Source of the DNA: Thalassotalea profundi
GTDB taxonomy: Bacteria > Pseudomonadota > Gammaproteobacteria > Enterobacterales > Alteromonadaceae
Length of the DNA: 64,000 bases
Assembly (NCBI RefSeq): GCF_014653195.1
Contig: NZ_BNAH01000014.1
Coordinates: forward strand, 41,370 to 105,369
Reading direction: 5' to 3'
A model generated the notes under the pieces. That model had not been told where the DNA came from. It did no database searches and saw only the letters and a program-made list of their open reading frames with translations. Within the stretch, counting starts at the first letter, position 1. Each line of letters opens with the position of its first letter. Both the position numbers and the translations under genes were made by a program. Positions 29,271 to 38,956 of the stretch are shown here, one piece after another.

Positions 29271-29720
29271 TTATCGCTGAATAATAATATCTTTTGCTTG
29301 AATATATTCACTTTGGCGTAGATAAAGTAAGTCTGCAATGCGTCGAATTGTGTGTTCTTCTACTGCGCTTACTTCTCCATCGGCAAGCGCCAGTAACCAC
29401 AAATGTTTTACCATCTCAATTTTTTCACTAATAGAGAAGGCGGTATTAATTTTTGATGTAAATTGATAAAAATCAGTAGCATGTTCACTCATCGCTATGG
29501 CTTCATTTATTAGGAGTGATATTTCATCTTGGCTTAATTGAAAATGATGACTAATAAAGATAGGAAGCTGTTTTAATTCTTGTTCATCTAATTTACCGTC
29601 AGCACGCATCACCTCGCATAGTAATACGGTAGATGCCATTTCAATTGATAAATTATCTTTAGATTCTGATTGACTATTAATGCTCAGATCATTAAAGAAT
29701 TTTTTTATATTTGCGATCAT
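29271..29720 (-). CDS. TerB-family protein
   Basis: All-helical protein of 149 aa. The acidic metal-binding pattern MRADGKLDEQEL and, later, ALADGEVSAVEEHTIRRIADLL is typical of TerB/DjlA-like domains (two Asp-Gly-x-hx-x-x-E motifs). TerB proteins are associated with tellurite resistance and stress signalling, but stand-alone copies are common in Alteromonadales and have no fixed role. No other ter gene is nearby, so tellurite function should not be assumed. It lies 56 bp upstream of the cvfB-like gene on the same strand. Confidence 0.8.
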   Translation of the reverse strand: MIANIKKFFNDLSINSQSESKDNLSIEMASTVLLCEVMRADGKLDEQELKQLPIFISHHFQLSQDEISLLINEAIAMSEHATDFYQFTSKINTAFSISEKIEMVKHLWLLALADGEVSAVEEHTIRRIADLLYLRQSEYIQAKDIIIQR

Positions 29721-30249
29721 AATTCTGCCAAATTTAAATATATTGGCATAGCATCACGAGGTTAACCCATTAATGCAAGTCAAATATGTAATATTTCGTT
29801 GCTTCTCAAATTTCCTTTTTCATTATCATGAATAATAACTTAAGTTCGCTAAGTTTAATTAACATGAGTTTTTACAATAACTTATTTATTATTGGTTATT
29901 TTGCCGAATTTTTTTTATAAAAATATAACATTTAGCTAATTACGCTAACCTCTCAAAGTTTCCTATAAATAAAAGGTTAATTTTAACATCAGAAAAATCT
30001 TTATTTTTATTTTAATTGTTTGTTTTTATTAAATAAAAAATATTTATTATTTTCGTGGAACTTTTTCTAAATAATCGGCGTAGATCTTGTAATAAGCATT
30101 TACACTTTACTTAAATTTTATACTGCTAATTAGTTATTATATTAGCAATTATAAAAATTATATGACTTATACCAATTTGAATCATTATTAGTGTCCTTTT
30201 TTAGAAAAATAATAATAACTCAAATTGGTATACACTATCCGGGGATTTA
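29721..30249. other. AT-rich intergenic region between divergent genes
   Basis: About 530 bases without a credible gene. It is strongly AT-rich, with several stop-dense frames and only very short reading frames. It must hold the promoters of the TerB-like gene (minus) and the RND operon (plus). Its right end contains the 13-base inverted repeat described separately, which abuts the efflux gene. No tRNA, riboswitch or clear operator was recognised. Confidence 0.6.
30168..30232. repeat. Palindromic element upstream of the efflux operon
   Basis: TATACCAATTTGA (30168-30180) is exactly matched by its reverse complement at 30220-30232, with partly complementary AT-rich DNA between. Short palindromic elements with ACCAATT/AATTGGT ends occur widely in Colwellia-like genomes as I recall; whether this is one of a family here cannot be told from a single copy. 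It ends 18 bases before the membrane-fusion gene. Confidence 0.6.
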
Positions 30250-31443
30250 GTGATGACAAGAAAAAAACAAATAATTGTACCAATAGCGATACTTTTAGTA
30301 GGTGTACTACTGTTTATGCTATTTTCTGGTATGAAGAAGCCTCCAGAAGAAAAAGAAAAGATAGACAAAACTCCTATTGTCGCAGTTGAGCCAATTACTC
30401 TAGCACCCATGACTCTAGAAGTAGACTCTTACGGTATTGTATCACCAAAGTATGAAACAGAGTTGGTTGCTCAAGTGAGTGGTCAAATTGTTGAACTATC
30501 TCCAACTTTTGAACGTGGAGGTTTTGTTTCTAAAGGACAGTTACTTGCTCGTATTGATCCTAGTGATTACGAAGCTGCATTAATTGATGCTCAAGCAAAT
30601 CTTGCATCAGCAAAGGCTTCTTTAGAAACCGAACGCGCTCAGGGAAAAGTAGCCGAACAAGAATGGAAAGAAATTACTGATACATCACCTACTGAGCTTA
30701 GTTTACGTAAGCCGCAACTTGCCCAAGAAATTGCAAGGGTAAAAGCAGCACAAGCCTCGGTATTAAGAGCTCAGCGTAATATGGAGCGTACTGAAATAAG
30801 AGCACCTTATGACGCCATGATTGAAAGTCGCAATATAGGTCTTGGTTCATTTGTTGGTACTGGGAGTAATATTGGAAAATTGCTAGGCACTGCCATTGCT
30901 GAGGTTCGTTTGCCTGTTGCCGATGGTGAGCTTGAGTTTTTAGAAAATCAGGGTAAAGATGCTTCTGTTGTACTTATTGGTGATTTTGCTGGTAAAGAAA
31001 AACAATGGCAGGCAAAAGTCATTCGCAGTGAAGGCGTTGTCGATGCTAAAAGTCGTATGAGCTATTTTGTTGCACAAGTAAAAGACCCTTATGGATTATT
31101 AGACAAAAGTAACCAGGAAACACCTTTAAGGTTCGGTGCTTATGTAAATGCAAAAATTAAAGGGCTTCAATTGGCAAGTGCCACTACAGTGCCTCGTTAC
31201 TTAGTCGTTAAAGATAAAATAGCTATCTTAGATTCTGACTCTAAATTACATTTTTCTGCAATTGATATTGTACGCCAAATAGGGCGAAACGTTATTGTTT
31301 CTAGTGGCTTGAATAATGGCGATCAAATTATAGTTTCTGCTTTAGATTATCCTGTTGACGGTATGCAATTAGCTTTGCCTAGTGATAAAGCTGATAGTGA
31401 AAAAGACAGCGAAGCAACGCAAATTGCAAGCATTAAGGGGTAA
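30250..31443 (+). CDS. RND efflux periplasmic adaptor (membrane fusion protein)
   Basis: HlyD/AcrA-type adaptor (397 aa) with an N-terminal membrane helix (about residues 9-27) and no lipobox, so it is anchored by the helix. Lipoyl half-motifs (AQVSGQIVELSPTFERGGFVSKGQLLARID and RTEIRAPYDAMI) flank a coiled-coil hairpin (about 105-170), followed by beta-barrel and membrane-proximal domains. It joins the RND pump encoded next to an outer-membrane channel, which is not in the window. It is separated from the pump gene by 2 bases. Confidence 0.92.
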   Translation: MMTRKKQIIVPIAILLVGVLLFMLFSGMKKPPEEKEKIDKTPIVAVEPITLAPMTLEVDSYGIVSPKYETELVAQVSGQIVELSPTFERGGFVSKGQLLARIDPSDYEAALIDAQANLASAKASLETERAQGKVAEQEWKEITDTSPTELSLRKPQLAQEIARVKAAQASVLRAQRNMERTEIRAPYDAMIESRNIGLGSFVGTGSNIGKLLGTAIAEVRLPVADGELEFLENQGKDASVVLIGDFAGKEKQWQAKVIRSEGVVDAKSRMSYFVAQVKDPYGLLDKSNQETPLRFGAYVNAKIKGLQLASATTVPRYLVVKDKIAILDSDSKLHFSAIDIVRQIGRNVIVSSGLNNGDQIIVSALDYPVDGMQLALPSDKADSEKDSEATQIASIKG

Positions 31444-31445
31444 TT

Positions 31446-34400
31446 ATGGATAGTACTAATAAAGGGTTGATTGCATGGTTTGCACGCAATAGTGTTGCCG
31501 CAAACTTATTAATGCTATTTATTATTGTCGGTGGTTTATTAACGGCGTTTACCATTAATAAACAAATGTTCCCTCAAGTTAAAATTAATTGGATTCAGTA
31601 TTCAGCTATATACCCAGGGGCTGCACCGCAAGAAGTTGAAGAAGGTATTACTATTAAAATTGAAGAGGCGCTTGAGACTATACAAGGTCTAGAGCGAGTA
31701 ATTACTTACTCAAACCGAAATGCTTCTTCTGGTTATTTTCGTGTCGATGAAAGCTATGATCCACAAATCGTATTAGAAGAGATTAAATCGGCGATAGACT
31801 CTATACCAAGTTTTCCCGATGGCATGGAACGTCCAAAAGTTGAAAGAATAAAGTTTCGCCAAGAAGTGATGTATATCAGCTTATACGGTGACTTATCTAA
31901 TACAGAACTTAAAGAGTTAGGTCGTAGTATTCATGATGAAATTCAACAACTACCATTAATTAATATTTCTGAATTTTATAGCGGTTTAGGCTATGAAATT
32001 TCAATTGAAGTGAGTAAAGATAAACTACGTGAGTTTGGTTTAGGTTTTACTGATGTGGCTAACGCAGTTCGTAGCTATTCTCGTAATATGTCAGCAGGGC
32101 AGATTAAAGCCGAAAATGGTTACATCAATCTACGTGTAGAAAAGCAAGCATATCGTGGACATGAATTTGAACAAATTCCGTTAATTACACTTGCTGACGG
32201 TAGTAAAGTGTTATTGGGCCAAGTAGCGACTATTAATGATGGTTTTGAAGAAGGTATCCAATACTCTAAATTTGATGGTAAAAATTCAATGACCTTTTTT
32301 ATCGGTGCTGCTGAAAATCAAAGCATTACTGATATCGCTAAAGTCATGCATAAATATGTTGCAGAGAAAAGTGAGCAATTACCTACAGGGGTTAAATTAG
32401 AAACATGGGTAGATTTGACTTATTATCTTGAAGGTCGTTTGACTATGATGATCGATAATATGAAGTCAGGTGCAATATTAGTATTTTTAATGCTTGCGCT
32501 ATTTTTACGTATTCGTCTAGCTTTTTGGGTAATGATGGGGTTACCCGTATGTTTCCTTGGTACGCTTTTATTTATGCCAATGGAATTTGTAAATGTAACG
32601 ATTAATATTACCAGTTTATTTGCCTTTATATTAGTCCTTGGGATTGTTGTTGATGACGCCATTGTGATGGGAGAAAGTGCTCACAGTGAAATAGAATCGA
32701 AAGGGCAATCAACCGAAAACGTTATACGCGGCGTACAAAGAGTCGCAATGCCGGCAACCTTTGGTGTACTAACCACAATAGCCGCCTTTGTGCCGTTTAT
32801 TTTAGGTGATGGTCCATCTTCTGCGTTTGGCAAATCTATTGGTTTTGTTGTCATACTATGTTTATTGTTTTCTTTGGTTGAGTCTAAACTTATACTTCCT
32901 GCGCATTTAGCGGGTATGAAGGTTAAAAAGTTTAACCCTAAAAATCCTTTGGATCGTGTGCGTAGAAGTATAGATAAAGGTTTAAAGCACTTTATTGATA
33001 CAGTTTATCAACCCTCATTGACCATGTTTATTCGCTACCGTTATGGTGTCTTGATGTTTTTTATCTCGCTACTCTTGATTAGTGCAGGTTTGTACAGCGG
33101 CGGTATCCTACGCTTTGTGGGTCAACCGAAAATACCTCATGACTTCCCGCGTATTAACATTGAAATGAACGTTGACTCTTCTGATCAAGCGACTTTAGAT
33201 GCTTTATTAAAAGTCGAAAATATACTGACGAGTGTTGATAGGGAAGTTGAAAAAGAGTTTGGTAAGCCTATGATTGCCGATATGAATGTAGAGCTACGTG
33301 GTCGGATCGCTGGCAATATTACGGTGAAGCTTGTTGATCCGGAAGACCGAGCTATGGATACGTTTGCTTTAGCGGATAGGTGGCGTAAAGCTATCCCCAA
33401 AATGCCAGGTGTAAAATCATTTACTATTAATGATAATTTGTTTGGTGGGGGCCGTGAAGATGGAGATATTAGCTTTAGACTAGAAAGTAAAAATGATGCT
33501 CAATTATTAGCTGCGGCAATTAAACTTAAAGAAAAACTAAATTCTCTTAAAGGCGTTGGCGATGTTAACGATAGTCGTCAAACAAGTGCTAAAGAAGTAC
33601 AGTTTGAACTTAAACCGTTAGCTTATAGTTTAGGCTTAACACTTTCAGATATTGCTTCACAGGTGAGTTATAGTTTTTACGGTCTTGAAGCGCAACGCAT
33701 ATTACGAGATACCGAAGAAATAAAGGTGATGGTGCGTTATCCATTAGAACAACGTAGTTCAATAGGTCATGTTGATAATGTAATGATAAAAGCACCTAAT
33801 GGTTCAGAGTTACCATTATCTGAATTAGCCACGATAAAGTTAACGGAGGGTGTTACGAGTATTCGCCGAGAAAGCGGAAACCGAACGATTAATGTCTGGG
33901 CAAGTGTCGATGCGGATCAAGTAGAGCCCTTTGCTGTTGCTAAGGATATTCGAGAGAATTTTATTCCTCAACTGTTACGTCAATTTCCTACAGTGAAGAG
34001 TGAAGTTACAGGAAGAATTCAGGAAGAAATGGAAAGTGCTGCGCAGCAAGTGCGAGATTTTGTTATCTCACTCATGGTGATTTATTCACTGTTAGCAGTA
34101 CCATTACGCTCTTATTCTCAACCAGTAATGATTATGGCTGTGATACCGTTTGGAATTATTGGAGCTGCGTTTGGCCATTTATTATTAGGAATGGACATGA
34201 ACACCCTCTCTATTTTCGGTGTGATTGCCGCCGCAGGGGTGGTCGTCAATGATTCTCTGGTGATGGTTGATTATGTGAATAATGCCAGAAAAGAAGGTGT
34301 TCCGTTAAAAGATGCCGTCATTTTTGCAGGTACACGACGCTTTAGAGCGATAATGTTAACTTCAATTACTACGTTTATAGGCTTGGTGCCAATTGTATTT

Positions 34401-34601
34401 TTCGAAACAAGTATGCAAGCAAAAATGGTAGTACCTATGGCTGTGTCACTATCATTTGGTGTGCTGTTCGCAACAATTGTAACATTAGTGTTGATCCCGA
34501 GCTTATATGTGATTATTGAAGATATTAAACGCATGTTTTCTCGTAAGAAAAAAGTGATAGCATCAAATGAAATGGATAATTCGGAAGTTTTATCTAGCTA
34601 G
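31446..34601 (+). CDS. RND-family efflux permease
   Basis: Inner-membrane proton-driven pump of 1051 aa, the usual AcrB/hydrophobe-amphiphile-like size, with 12 membrane helices in two halves separated by two large periplasmic loops. The proton-relay pair is present in GIVVDDAIVMGES, and helix 10-11 motifs (AAAGVVVNDSLVMVDYVN) are intact. The sequence belongs to a group often found in marine bacteria whose substrates are not known; antibiotic export should not be assumed. It forms an operon with the adaptor upstream and ends at a strong terminator. Confidence 0.93.
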   Translation: MDSTNKGLIAWFARNSVAANLLMLFIIVGGLLTAFTINKQMFPQVKINWIQYSAIYPGAAPQEVEEGITIKIEEALETIQGLERVITYSNRNASSGYFRVDESYDPQIVLEEIKSAIDSIPSFPDGMERPKVERIKFRQEVMYISLYGDLSNTELKELGRSIHDEIQQLPLINISEFYSGLGYEISIEVSKDKLREFGLGFTDVANAVRSYSRNMSAGQIKAENGYINLRVEKQAYRGHEFEQIPLITLADGSKVLLGQVATINDGFEEGIQYSKFDGKNSMTFFIGAAENQSITDIAKVMHKYVAEKSEQLPTGVKLETWVDLTYYLEGRLTMMIDNMKSGAILVFLMLALFLRIRLAFWVMMGLPVCFLGTLLFMPMEFVNVTINITSLFAFILVLGIVVDDAIVMGESAHSEIESKGQSTENVIRGVQRVAMPATFGVLTTIAAFVPFILGDGPSSAFGKSIGFVVILCLLFSLVESKLILPAHLAGMKVKKFNPKNPLDRVRRSIDKGLKHFIDTVYQPSLTMFIRYRYGVLMFFISLLLISAGLYSGGILRFVGQPKIPHDFPRINIEMNVDSSDQATLDALLKVENILTSVDREVEKEFGKPMIADMNVELRGRIAGNITVKLVDPEDRAMDTFALADRWRKAIPKMPGVKSFTINDNLFGGGREDGDISFRLESKNDAQLLAAAIKLKEKLNSLKGVGDVNDSRQTSAKEVQFELKPLAYSLGLTLSDIASQVSYSFYGLEAQRILRDTEEIKVMVRYPLEQRSSIGHVDNVMIKAPNGSELPLSELATIKLTEGVTSIRRESGNRTINVWASVDADQVEPFAVAKDIRENFIPQLLRQFPTVKSEVTGRIQEEMESAAQQVRDFVISLMVIYSLLAVPLRSYSQPVMIMAVIPFGIIGAAFGHLLLGMDMNTLSIFGVIAAAGVVVNDSLVMVDYVNNARKEGVPLKDAVIFAGTRRFRAIMLTSITTFIGLVPIVFFETSMQAKMVVPMAVSLSFGVLFATIVTLVLIPSLYVIIEDIKRMFSRKKKVIASNEMDNSEVLSS

Positions 34602-34633
34602 TACTTTCCGTTAAAATTTATAATCATTTTGTA

Positions 34634-34659
34634 AAAGGCACCTTAACCGGTGCCTTTTT
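34634..34659 (+). terminator. Rho-independent terminator of the RND operon
   Basis: AAAGGCACC (34634-34642) pairs with GGTGCCTTT around TTAACC, followed by a run of five T residues. It lies 33 bases after the pump gene. Confidence 0.9.
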
Positions 34660-34708
34660 ATGTTCAAGAAGAACGGACAGGCTTGTCGTTTCAAAGATAT
34701 GCTAAGAT

Positions 34709-34726
34709 ATTTACATCCATGTAAAT
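34709..34726. repeat. Perfect 18-bp palindrome at a convergent gene end
   Basis: ATTTACAT-CC-ATGTAAAT is an exact palindrome (8-base arms) lying between the RND terminator and the end of the convergent oxygenase gene. It resembles a dimeric regulator site, but no gene starts next to it, so a regulatory role is uncertain. Confidence 0.5.
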
Positions 34727-34760
34727 AATGAGTTTGGACAAAGAAGAGCCTAAGTTATGA

Positions 34761-35600
34761 TTACTTAACGCCTAATTCTTTTAACCTTTCTAATAAGTAA
34801 CTTTCTTGTGTATGTTTATCCGACAACACTACTTCGCTTCTTGGGTGTAAGAATAAGGGTAATGAAATACGCGACTTTTTAGCCGCTTCCCCCGTAGGGT
34901 TTACCACTCTATGGCTTGTTGATGGAAAATAGCCACCTGAAGCTTCTTGCAACATATCTCCTATATTGATAATGAGATGACCAAAGTCAGCAGGTACATC
35001 TAACCATTCACCTGATTGTGATTTTACTTGTAATCCTGGTTCATTAGCCGCAGGTAAAATAGTGATTAAATTAATATCTTCATGGGCGGCAGCACGTAAT
35101 GCTCCAGGCTCTTCATGACCTGTTAGTGGAGGATAATGTAGTACCCTTAAAAGAGTGTTTGGTGTGTTGTTTATCATGTTTGATAAAGGTTCTGAATACG
35201 TTTTTGAAATATCAGGAGGACTATTTTTTTCAATCCAATCGAGAAGTTCAGCTGCAAGGGCTGACGTGCTTTCATAATATTCAAGTATTTCATCTTTAAG
35301 TTGTGCAGGAATTCTTCCCCAAGGGTAAATATGATAATATTCTTTGATGTCTTTTTTAGTCTGTCCTTTAGCTGTTTCTGATATTTCTGGTGCAAAATAT
35401 CCATCTTGCTTGGTCGGGTCAAAAGCGAAGTCGTTCGGGTTTCCTTCAGTAAAAAACGTATACCAGTGTTGATAAATTGAATTAACTAACGATTGTTTTA
35501 TTGGGTGGTTTTTTAATACACCAAAGCCTGTAGATTTTAAACTTTCTACAAAATCTTTGGCGGCGTCATCTGAATGATAATCAACGACTTGAACTTGCAT
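34761..35600 (-). CDS. 2-oxoglutarate/Fe(II) oxygenase (isopenicillin-N-synthase-like)
   Basis: Cytoplasmic dioxygenase of 279 aa. The N-terminal DIOX_N-like part (FGVLKNHPIKQSLV) precedes the double-stranded beta-helix core. Iron ligands are visible as H-x-D in AAHEDINLITIL and the distal His in TSHRVVNP, with the 2-oxoglutarate-binding Arg-x-Ser in RISLPLF. The substrate is unknown; bacterial members are often annotated only by fold. A ribosome site (AGGAGAAAGTC) lies just before the ATG. It is monocistronic. Confidence 0.88.
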   Translation of the reverse strand: MQVQVVDYHSDDAAKDFVESLKSTGFGVLKNHPIKQSLVNSIYQHWYTFFTEGNPNDFAFDPTKQDGYFAPEISETAKGQTKKDIKEYYHIYPWGRIPAQLKDEILEYYESTSALAAELLDWIEKNSPPDISKTYSEPLSNMINNTPNTLLRVLHYPPLTGHEEPGALRAAAHEDINLITILPAANEPGLQVKSQSGEWLDVPADFGHLIINIGDMLQEASGGYFPSTSHRVVNPTGEAAKKSRISLPLFLHPRSEVVLSDKHTQESYLLERLKELGVK

Positions 35601-35826
35601 GACTTTCTCCTGTTAATTCGATATATACAGCCAGAGTCATTATAGCAATAAAGTATATCTCTAAGTCACTTTAATTCGATGTGGGTTTTAATTTGTGATA
35701 TGGGCTCATTGTGGTAGAAAACTATAGACTGAATTTGTGTTAACCTTTAAGTAATGCTACTTAATGCTTATACTGGAGTTAAGAGTTTCAATACCTTAAC
35801 ATTTATTTACTAACAAGAGCTCATGT

Positions 35827-36126
35827 ATGAATACTAAAACACTTTGTAGTATGGTGATCGTTTTAACCTTATCAGGATGTGCAATTCAGCAAGATCCCTG
35901 TGAAGATATTCGCTTAGCAAAAGAACAATTAAAGCAATGTCAGATTCTCCAAAATCAAATAAATGCGGCTTCGGGGAAACCTATATTGAGAACTGAATTG
36001 GAACGTAGGTATCAAGAATCTTGTGTCGATATTCGATATTATCGAGATGAACATCAAAATGCTATTTGTGGTAATAAAGAAGAAATGAAAGCAATAGAAA
36101 GTACAATAAGTGATAAAAATAGGTAA
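35827..36126 (+). CDS. Small putative lipoprotein
   Basis: Protein of 99 aa with a lipoprotein signal: hydrophobic stretch then lipobox LSGC with Cys at residue 18 or so. Mature part is helical and charged, with four further cysteines (DPCED, LKQCQ, ESCVD, AICGN). I do not recognise the family. Residues after the lipobox (AIQQ) suggest outer-membrane targeting, since no Asp is at +2. It is followed after 85 bases by the GGDEF-EAL gene; a functional link is not shown. Confidence 0.75.
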   Translation: MNTKTLCSMVIVLTLSGCAIQQDPCEDIRLAKEQLKQCQILQNQINAASGKPILRTELERRYQESCVDIRYYRDEHQNAICGNKEEMKAIESTISDKNR

Positions 36127-36210
36127 AGTTACATATACTTATAAGTGTAGCATCTCATATTTTTAGTGGAATTATTTTTTAATAAGGTTCATTATAGTTG
36201 TTCTTAATAG

Positions 36211-38790
36211 ATGCGTTACTGTAGTAGTAAGATGGGATTTGCAGGTAATCAATTGAATAATAAAGAGACTGATTTAGCAAAAGAAAGCTTAATTTTAATA
36301 GATAAATACCGTAAATTAGAAGGTCGTTATACTGCGCTATTTACTCTTAATCAGTTAGCCGTTGATTGTGCCGATCTTAATACTTTTTTTATTCAAGTTC
36401 ATAGTGCTATTTCAGCCATTATGCCCGCTAATAATTTCTATATAGCGATGTACGATCAAGGAGCGTCGACTATAGATTTTGTTTATGATGTCGATGAAAA
36501 AGATTCATATCCCCCTGGTGTTATGCCATATGCTGAACTTGAAGGCTCAATGACATGTTATGTTATTGAATCAGCTAAACCTTTACTTGCCACACCAGAA
36601 AAAATTGAAGAATTAACTCAGCAGAAAAAAATTAAACAAATGGGCACTAAAGGTGTCGATTGGCTTGGCGTCCCCCTAATGAGTGACGGTTTTGTTATTG
36701 GCGTAATGGCGGTACAAAGCTATAACGAAAATGTACGATATCAAGAGCATGATCTTGAAATGCTTACGTTTACTGCCCAACATGTCATAACTGCCATGAT
36801 GCGTTTACAAGATCGTGAACGTTTACAAAAAGCTGTTGATGCTAGAACTCGTGAATTAATGGGGCAAATACGAGAGCGTGAAAAATCTGAGTTATTGCAA
36901 GAATCATTGTATAGAATATCTGAATTAACCAACGATACTTCTTTAGATATTGATAAATTTTATGCCATGGTGCATAACATTGTAGGGCAATTAATTAACG
37001 CGAAAAACTTTTTTATTGCCAAGTATGATCCTGAAGAAGATTTATTGTCTTTTGTCTACCACTCTGATCAACGTAGTCAAAATATTGATAAAGACTTTGC
37101 TCCTAGAAAGTTAACAAACCGTTATACCGAATTAGTTATTAAACGGGGAGAAATTGTACTTTTATCACATCAAGACATGATTGAATTATATGAGGCAGGG
37201 GAAATTTCTGCAGCACCTAACGATGATACAAAGTCTTGGTTGGGGGTCCCTTTAATTCAATCTGGTAATGTGATTGGAGCTATGGTAATTCAGAGCTACC
37301 AAAGTAAAGTTATTTTTAATGAACAAGATGCAGAGTTACTTAAATTTGTTTCCCAGCATGTTTCTACAGCGATAAAACGAAGAGAAATTGCTGATGTTGA
37401 ACGAGAAACCCATGAATTACTAGAACATCAAGTAAAATTACGTACGGTTGCATTAGAAGAAGAGATTAAACAACGTAAAGAAGCCGAAGCAAAATTAAAG
37501 TATGCCGCAACTCATGATAGTTTGACGGGCTTACCAAACAGGGCCATTTTTGTTGATTTATTAAATCATGCCATTGCATGTAATGTCCGCCGACCTGAGT
37601 TGAAGTTTGCTATTCTCTTTCTAGATTTGGATCGTTTTAAAGTAGTCAATGATAGTTTAGGGCATCATGCTGGTGACCAATTGCTTAAAGAAGTTGCTTT
37701 AGAGCTAAAATCTATTGTTCGAACTAAAGATGTTGTTGCAAGGTTAGGGGGCGATGAGTTTGTTATTTTGATTGAAGATTTAGAAGAAAATCAAGAAGCG
37801 TTTGAAATAGCTCAACGTATTACAGAATATTTAGCCACCCCTTTTCATATTTCTAATCAAGCTGTTTTTATCGGTACTAGTATTGGTATTTTATTTAATG
37901 ATCTTCGCTACACCAGTGCGGATTTAATGCTAAGAGATGCCGATACCGCAATGTATCATGCTAAAGACAAAGGCAAAGGTCGATATGAGGTGTTTGATGC
38001 GAGTATGCATAATAAAGTGCAGAATGCATTACGTTTAGAGACAGATATCCGCGAAGGCATTATCCAAGAAGAGTTTGTACCACACTTTCAGCCTATCGTA
38101 CGTTTACGGGATAAAAAAATAGTAGGCTTTGAAGCCCTTGCCCGTTGGCAAAGTGATCAAAGAGGCTTTGTCTATCCTTCCGAATTTATCCCTTTAGCAG
38201 AAGAAACTAATTTGATTATGGCTATCGACTTACAAATTTTAGAGAAGTCCTGCCGACAATTAAAGCTATGGCAGGACCAACTTCAACGATTTGATTTATA
38301 TGTAAGCTGTAATTTGTTCTCTAATCATTTTTTTAGTCATACTTTACCCGATGATATTGAAAATATCTTAACTAAAGTGGGGTTAAGTCCTCAGAATTTA
38401 CGCCTCGAGTTAACAGAACGGGCATTACTTGAAAACACTGAAGTTGTATTAGAGAACATGACGAGGTTAAAAGCACTTGGTATTAGAATATTACTTGATG
38501 ACTTTGGTACCGGGTATTCAAGTTTAAGCTATTTGCATCGTTTTCCTATTGATGTACTCAAAATAGACCGATCTTTTATCAATAATGTGCATGAACACGG
38601 TAATCACCAAGCTATAATTAAAACGATTGTAGACTTGGCTACTAATTTACAAATGTCTACCGTTGGAGAAGGAATTGAAAACCTTGCAGATGCTCAATTA
38701 TTAGAAAAAATGGATTGTGTCTATGGTCAAGGTTTCTATTTTTATAAACCAATGCCTGCAAGTGATTTGGTTAAATTCTTACAAGCGTAA
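36211..38790 (+). CDS. GAF-GAF-GGDEF-EAL cyclic-di-GMP enzyme
   Basis: Cytoplasmic signalling protein of 859 aa: GAF domain 1 (about 30-195), GAF 2 (about 235-395), a short coiled coil, GGDEF (about 425-590) and EAL (about 605-850). The diguanylate cyclase site RLGGDEF is intact (GGDEF 513-517) with an inhibitory I-site RxxD (Arg504-Asp507). The phosphodiesterase EAL (641-643) and DDFGTGYSSL loop are also intact, so both activities are possible. No membrane segment is present; the GAF pair would sense small ligands. The start at 36211 lacks a clear ribosome site; ATG 36232 is an alternative. It could feed the c-di-GMP read by MshE in this window (inference). Confidence 0.92.
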   Translation: MRYCSSKMGFAGNQLNNKETDLAKESLILIDKYRKLEGRYTALFTLNQLAVDCADLNTFFIQVHSAISAIMPANNFYIAMYDQGASTIDFVYDVDEKDSYPPGVMPYAELEGSMTCYVIESAKPLLATPEKIEELTQQKKIKQMGTKGVDWLGVPLMSDGFVIGVMAVQSYNENVRYQEHDLEMLTFTAQHVITAMMRLQDRERLQKAVDARTRELMGQIREREKSELLQESLYRISELTNDTSLDIDKFYAMVHNIVGQLINAKNFFIAKYDPEEDLLSFVYHSDQRSQNIDKDFAPRKLTNRYTELVIKRGEIVLLSHQDMIELYEAGEISAAPNDDTKSWLGVPLIQSGNVIGAMVIQSYQSKVIFNEQDAELLKFVSQHVSTAIKRREIADVERETHELLEHQVKLRTVALEEEIKQRKEAEAKLKYAATHDSLTGLPNRAIFVDLLNHAIACNVRRPELKFAILFLDLDRFKVVNDSLGHHAGDQLLKEVALELKSIVRTKDVVARLGGDEFVILIEDLEENQEAFEIAQRITEYLATPFHISNQAVFIGTSIGILFNDLRYTSADLMLRDADTAMYHAKDKGKGRYEVFDASMHNKVQNALRLETDIREGIIQEEFVPHFQPIVRLRDKKIVGFEALARWQSDQRGFVYPSEFIPLAEETNLIMAIDLQILEKSCRQLKLWQDQLQRFDLYVSCNLFSNHFFSHTLPDDIENILTKVGLSPQNLRLELTERALLENTEVVLENMTRLKALGIRILLDDFGTGYSSLSYLHRFPIDVLKIDRSFINNVHEHGNHQAIIKTIVDLATNLQMSTVGEGIENLADAQLLEKMDCVYGQGFYFYKPMPASDLVKFLQA

Positions 38791-38956
38791 AATTTTGTTT
38801 AGAAAGTAATCTATAGACGGTTCATGTCTCGAATTATTTACATAGTCAGTTATTGTTCATAAAAAAACATTCAAATCAAATCAATTGTATTTGCGAAATG
38901 CAATAAAATACAGAATAATCTATGGTATATATTGTATTAACCAAAATATTGTATTG

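Noticed and set aside
29271..29720. Tellurite resistance locus
   Set aside because: Only one TerB-like gene is present; terA, terC, terD and terE are absent, so the name would mislead.
30168..30232. Insertion sequence
   Set aside because: Too short and without any transposase frame; only a palindromic element can be supported.
34709..34726. 18-bp palindrome as a regulator operator
   Set aside because: No gene starts nearby; both flanking genes end here, so it is kept only as a repeat.
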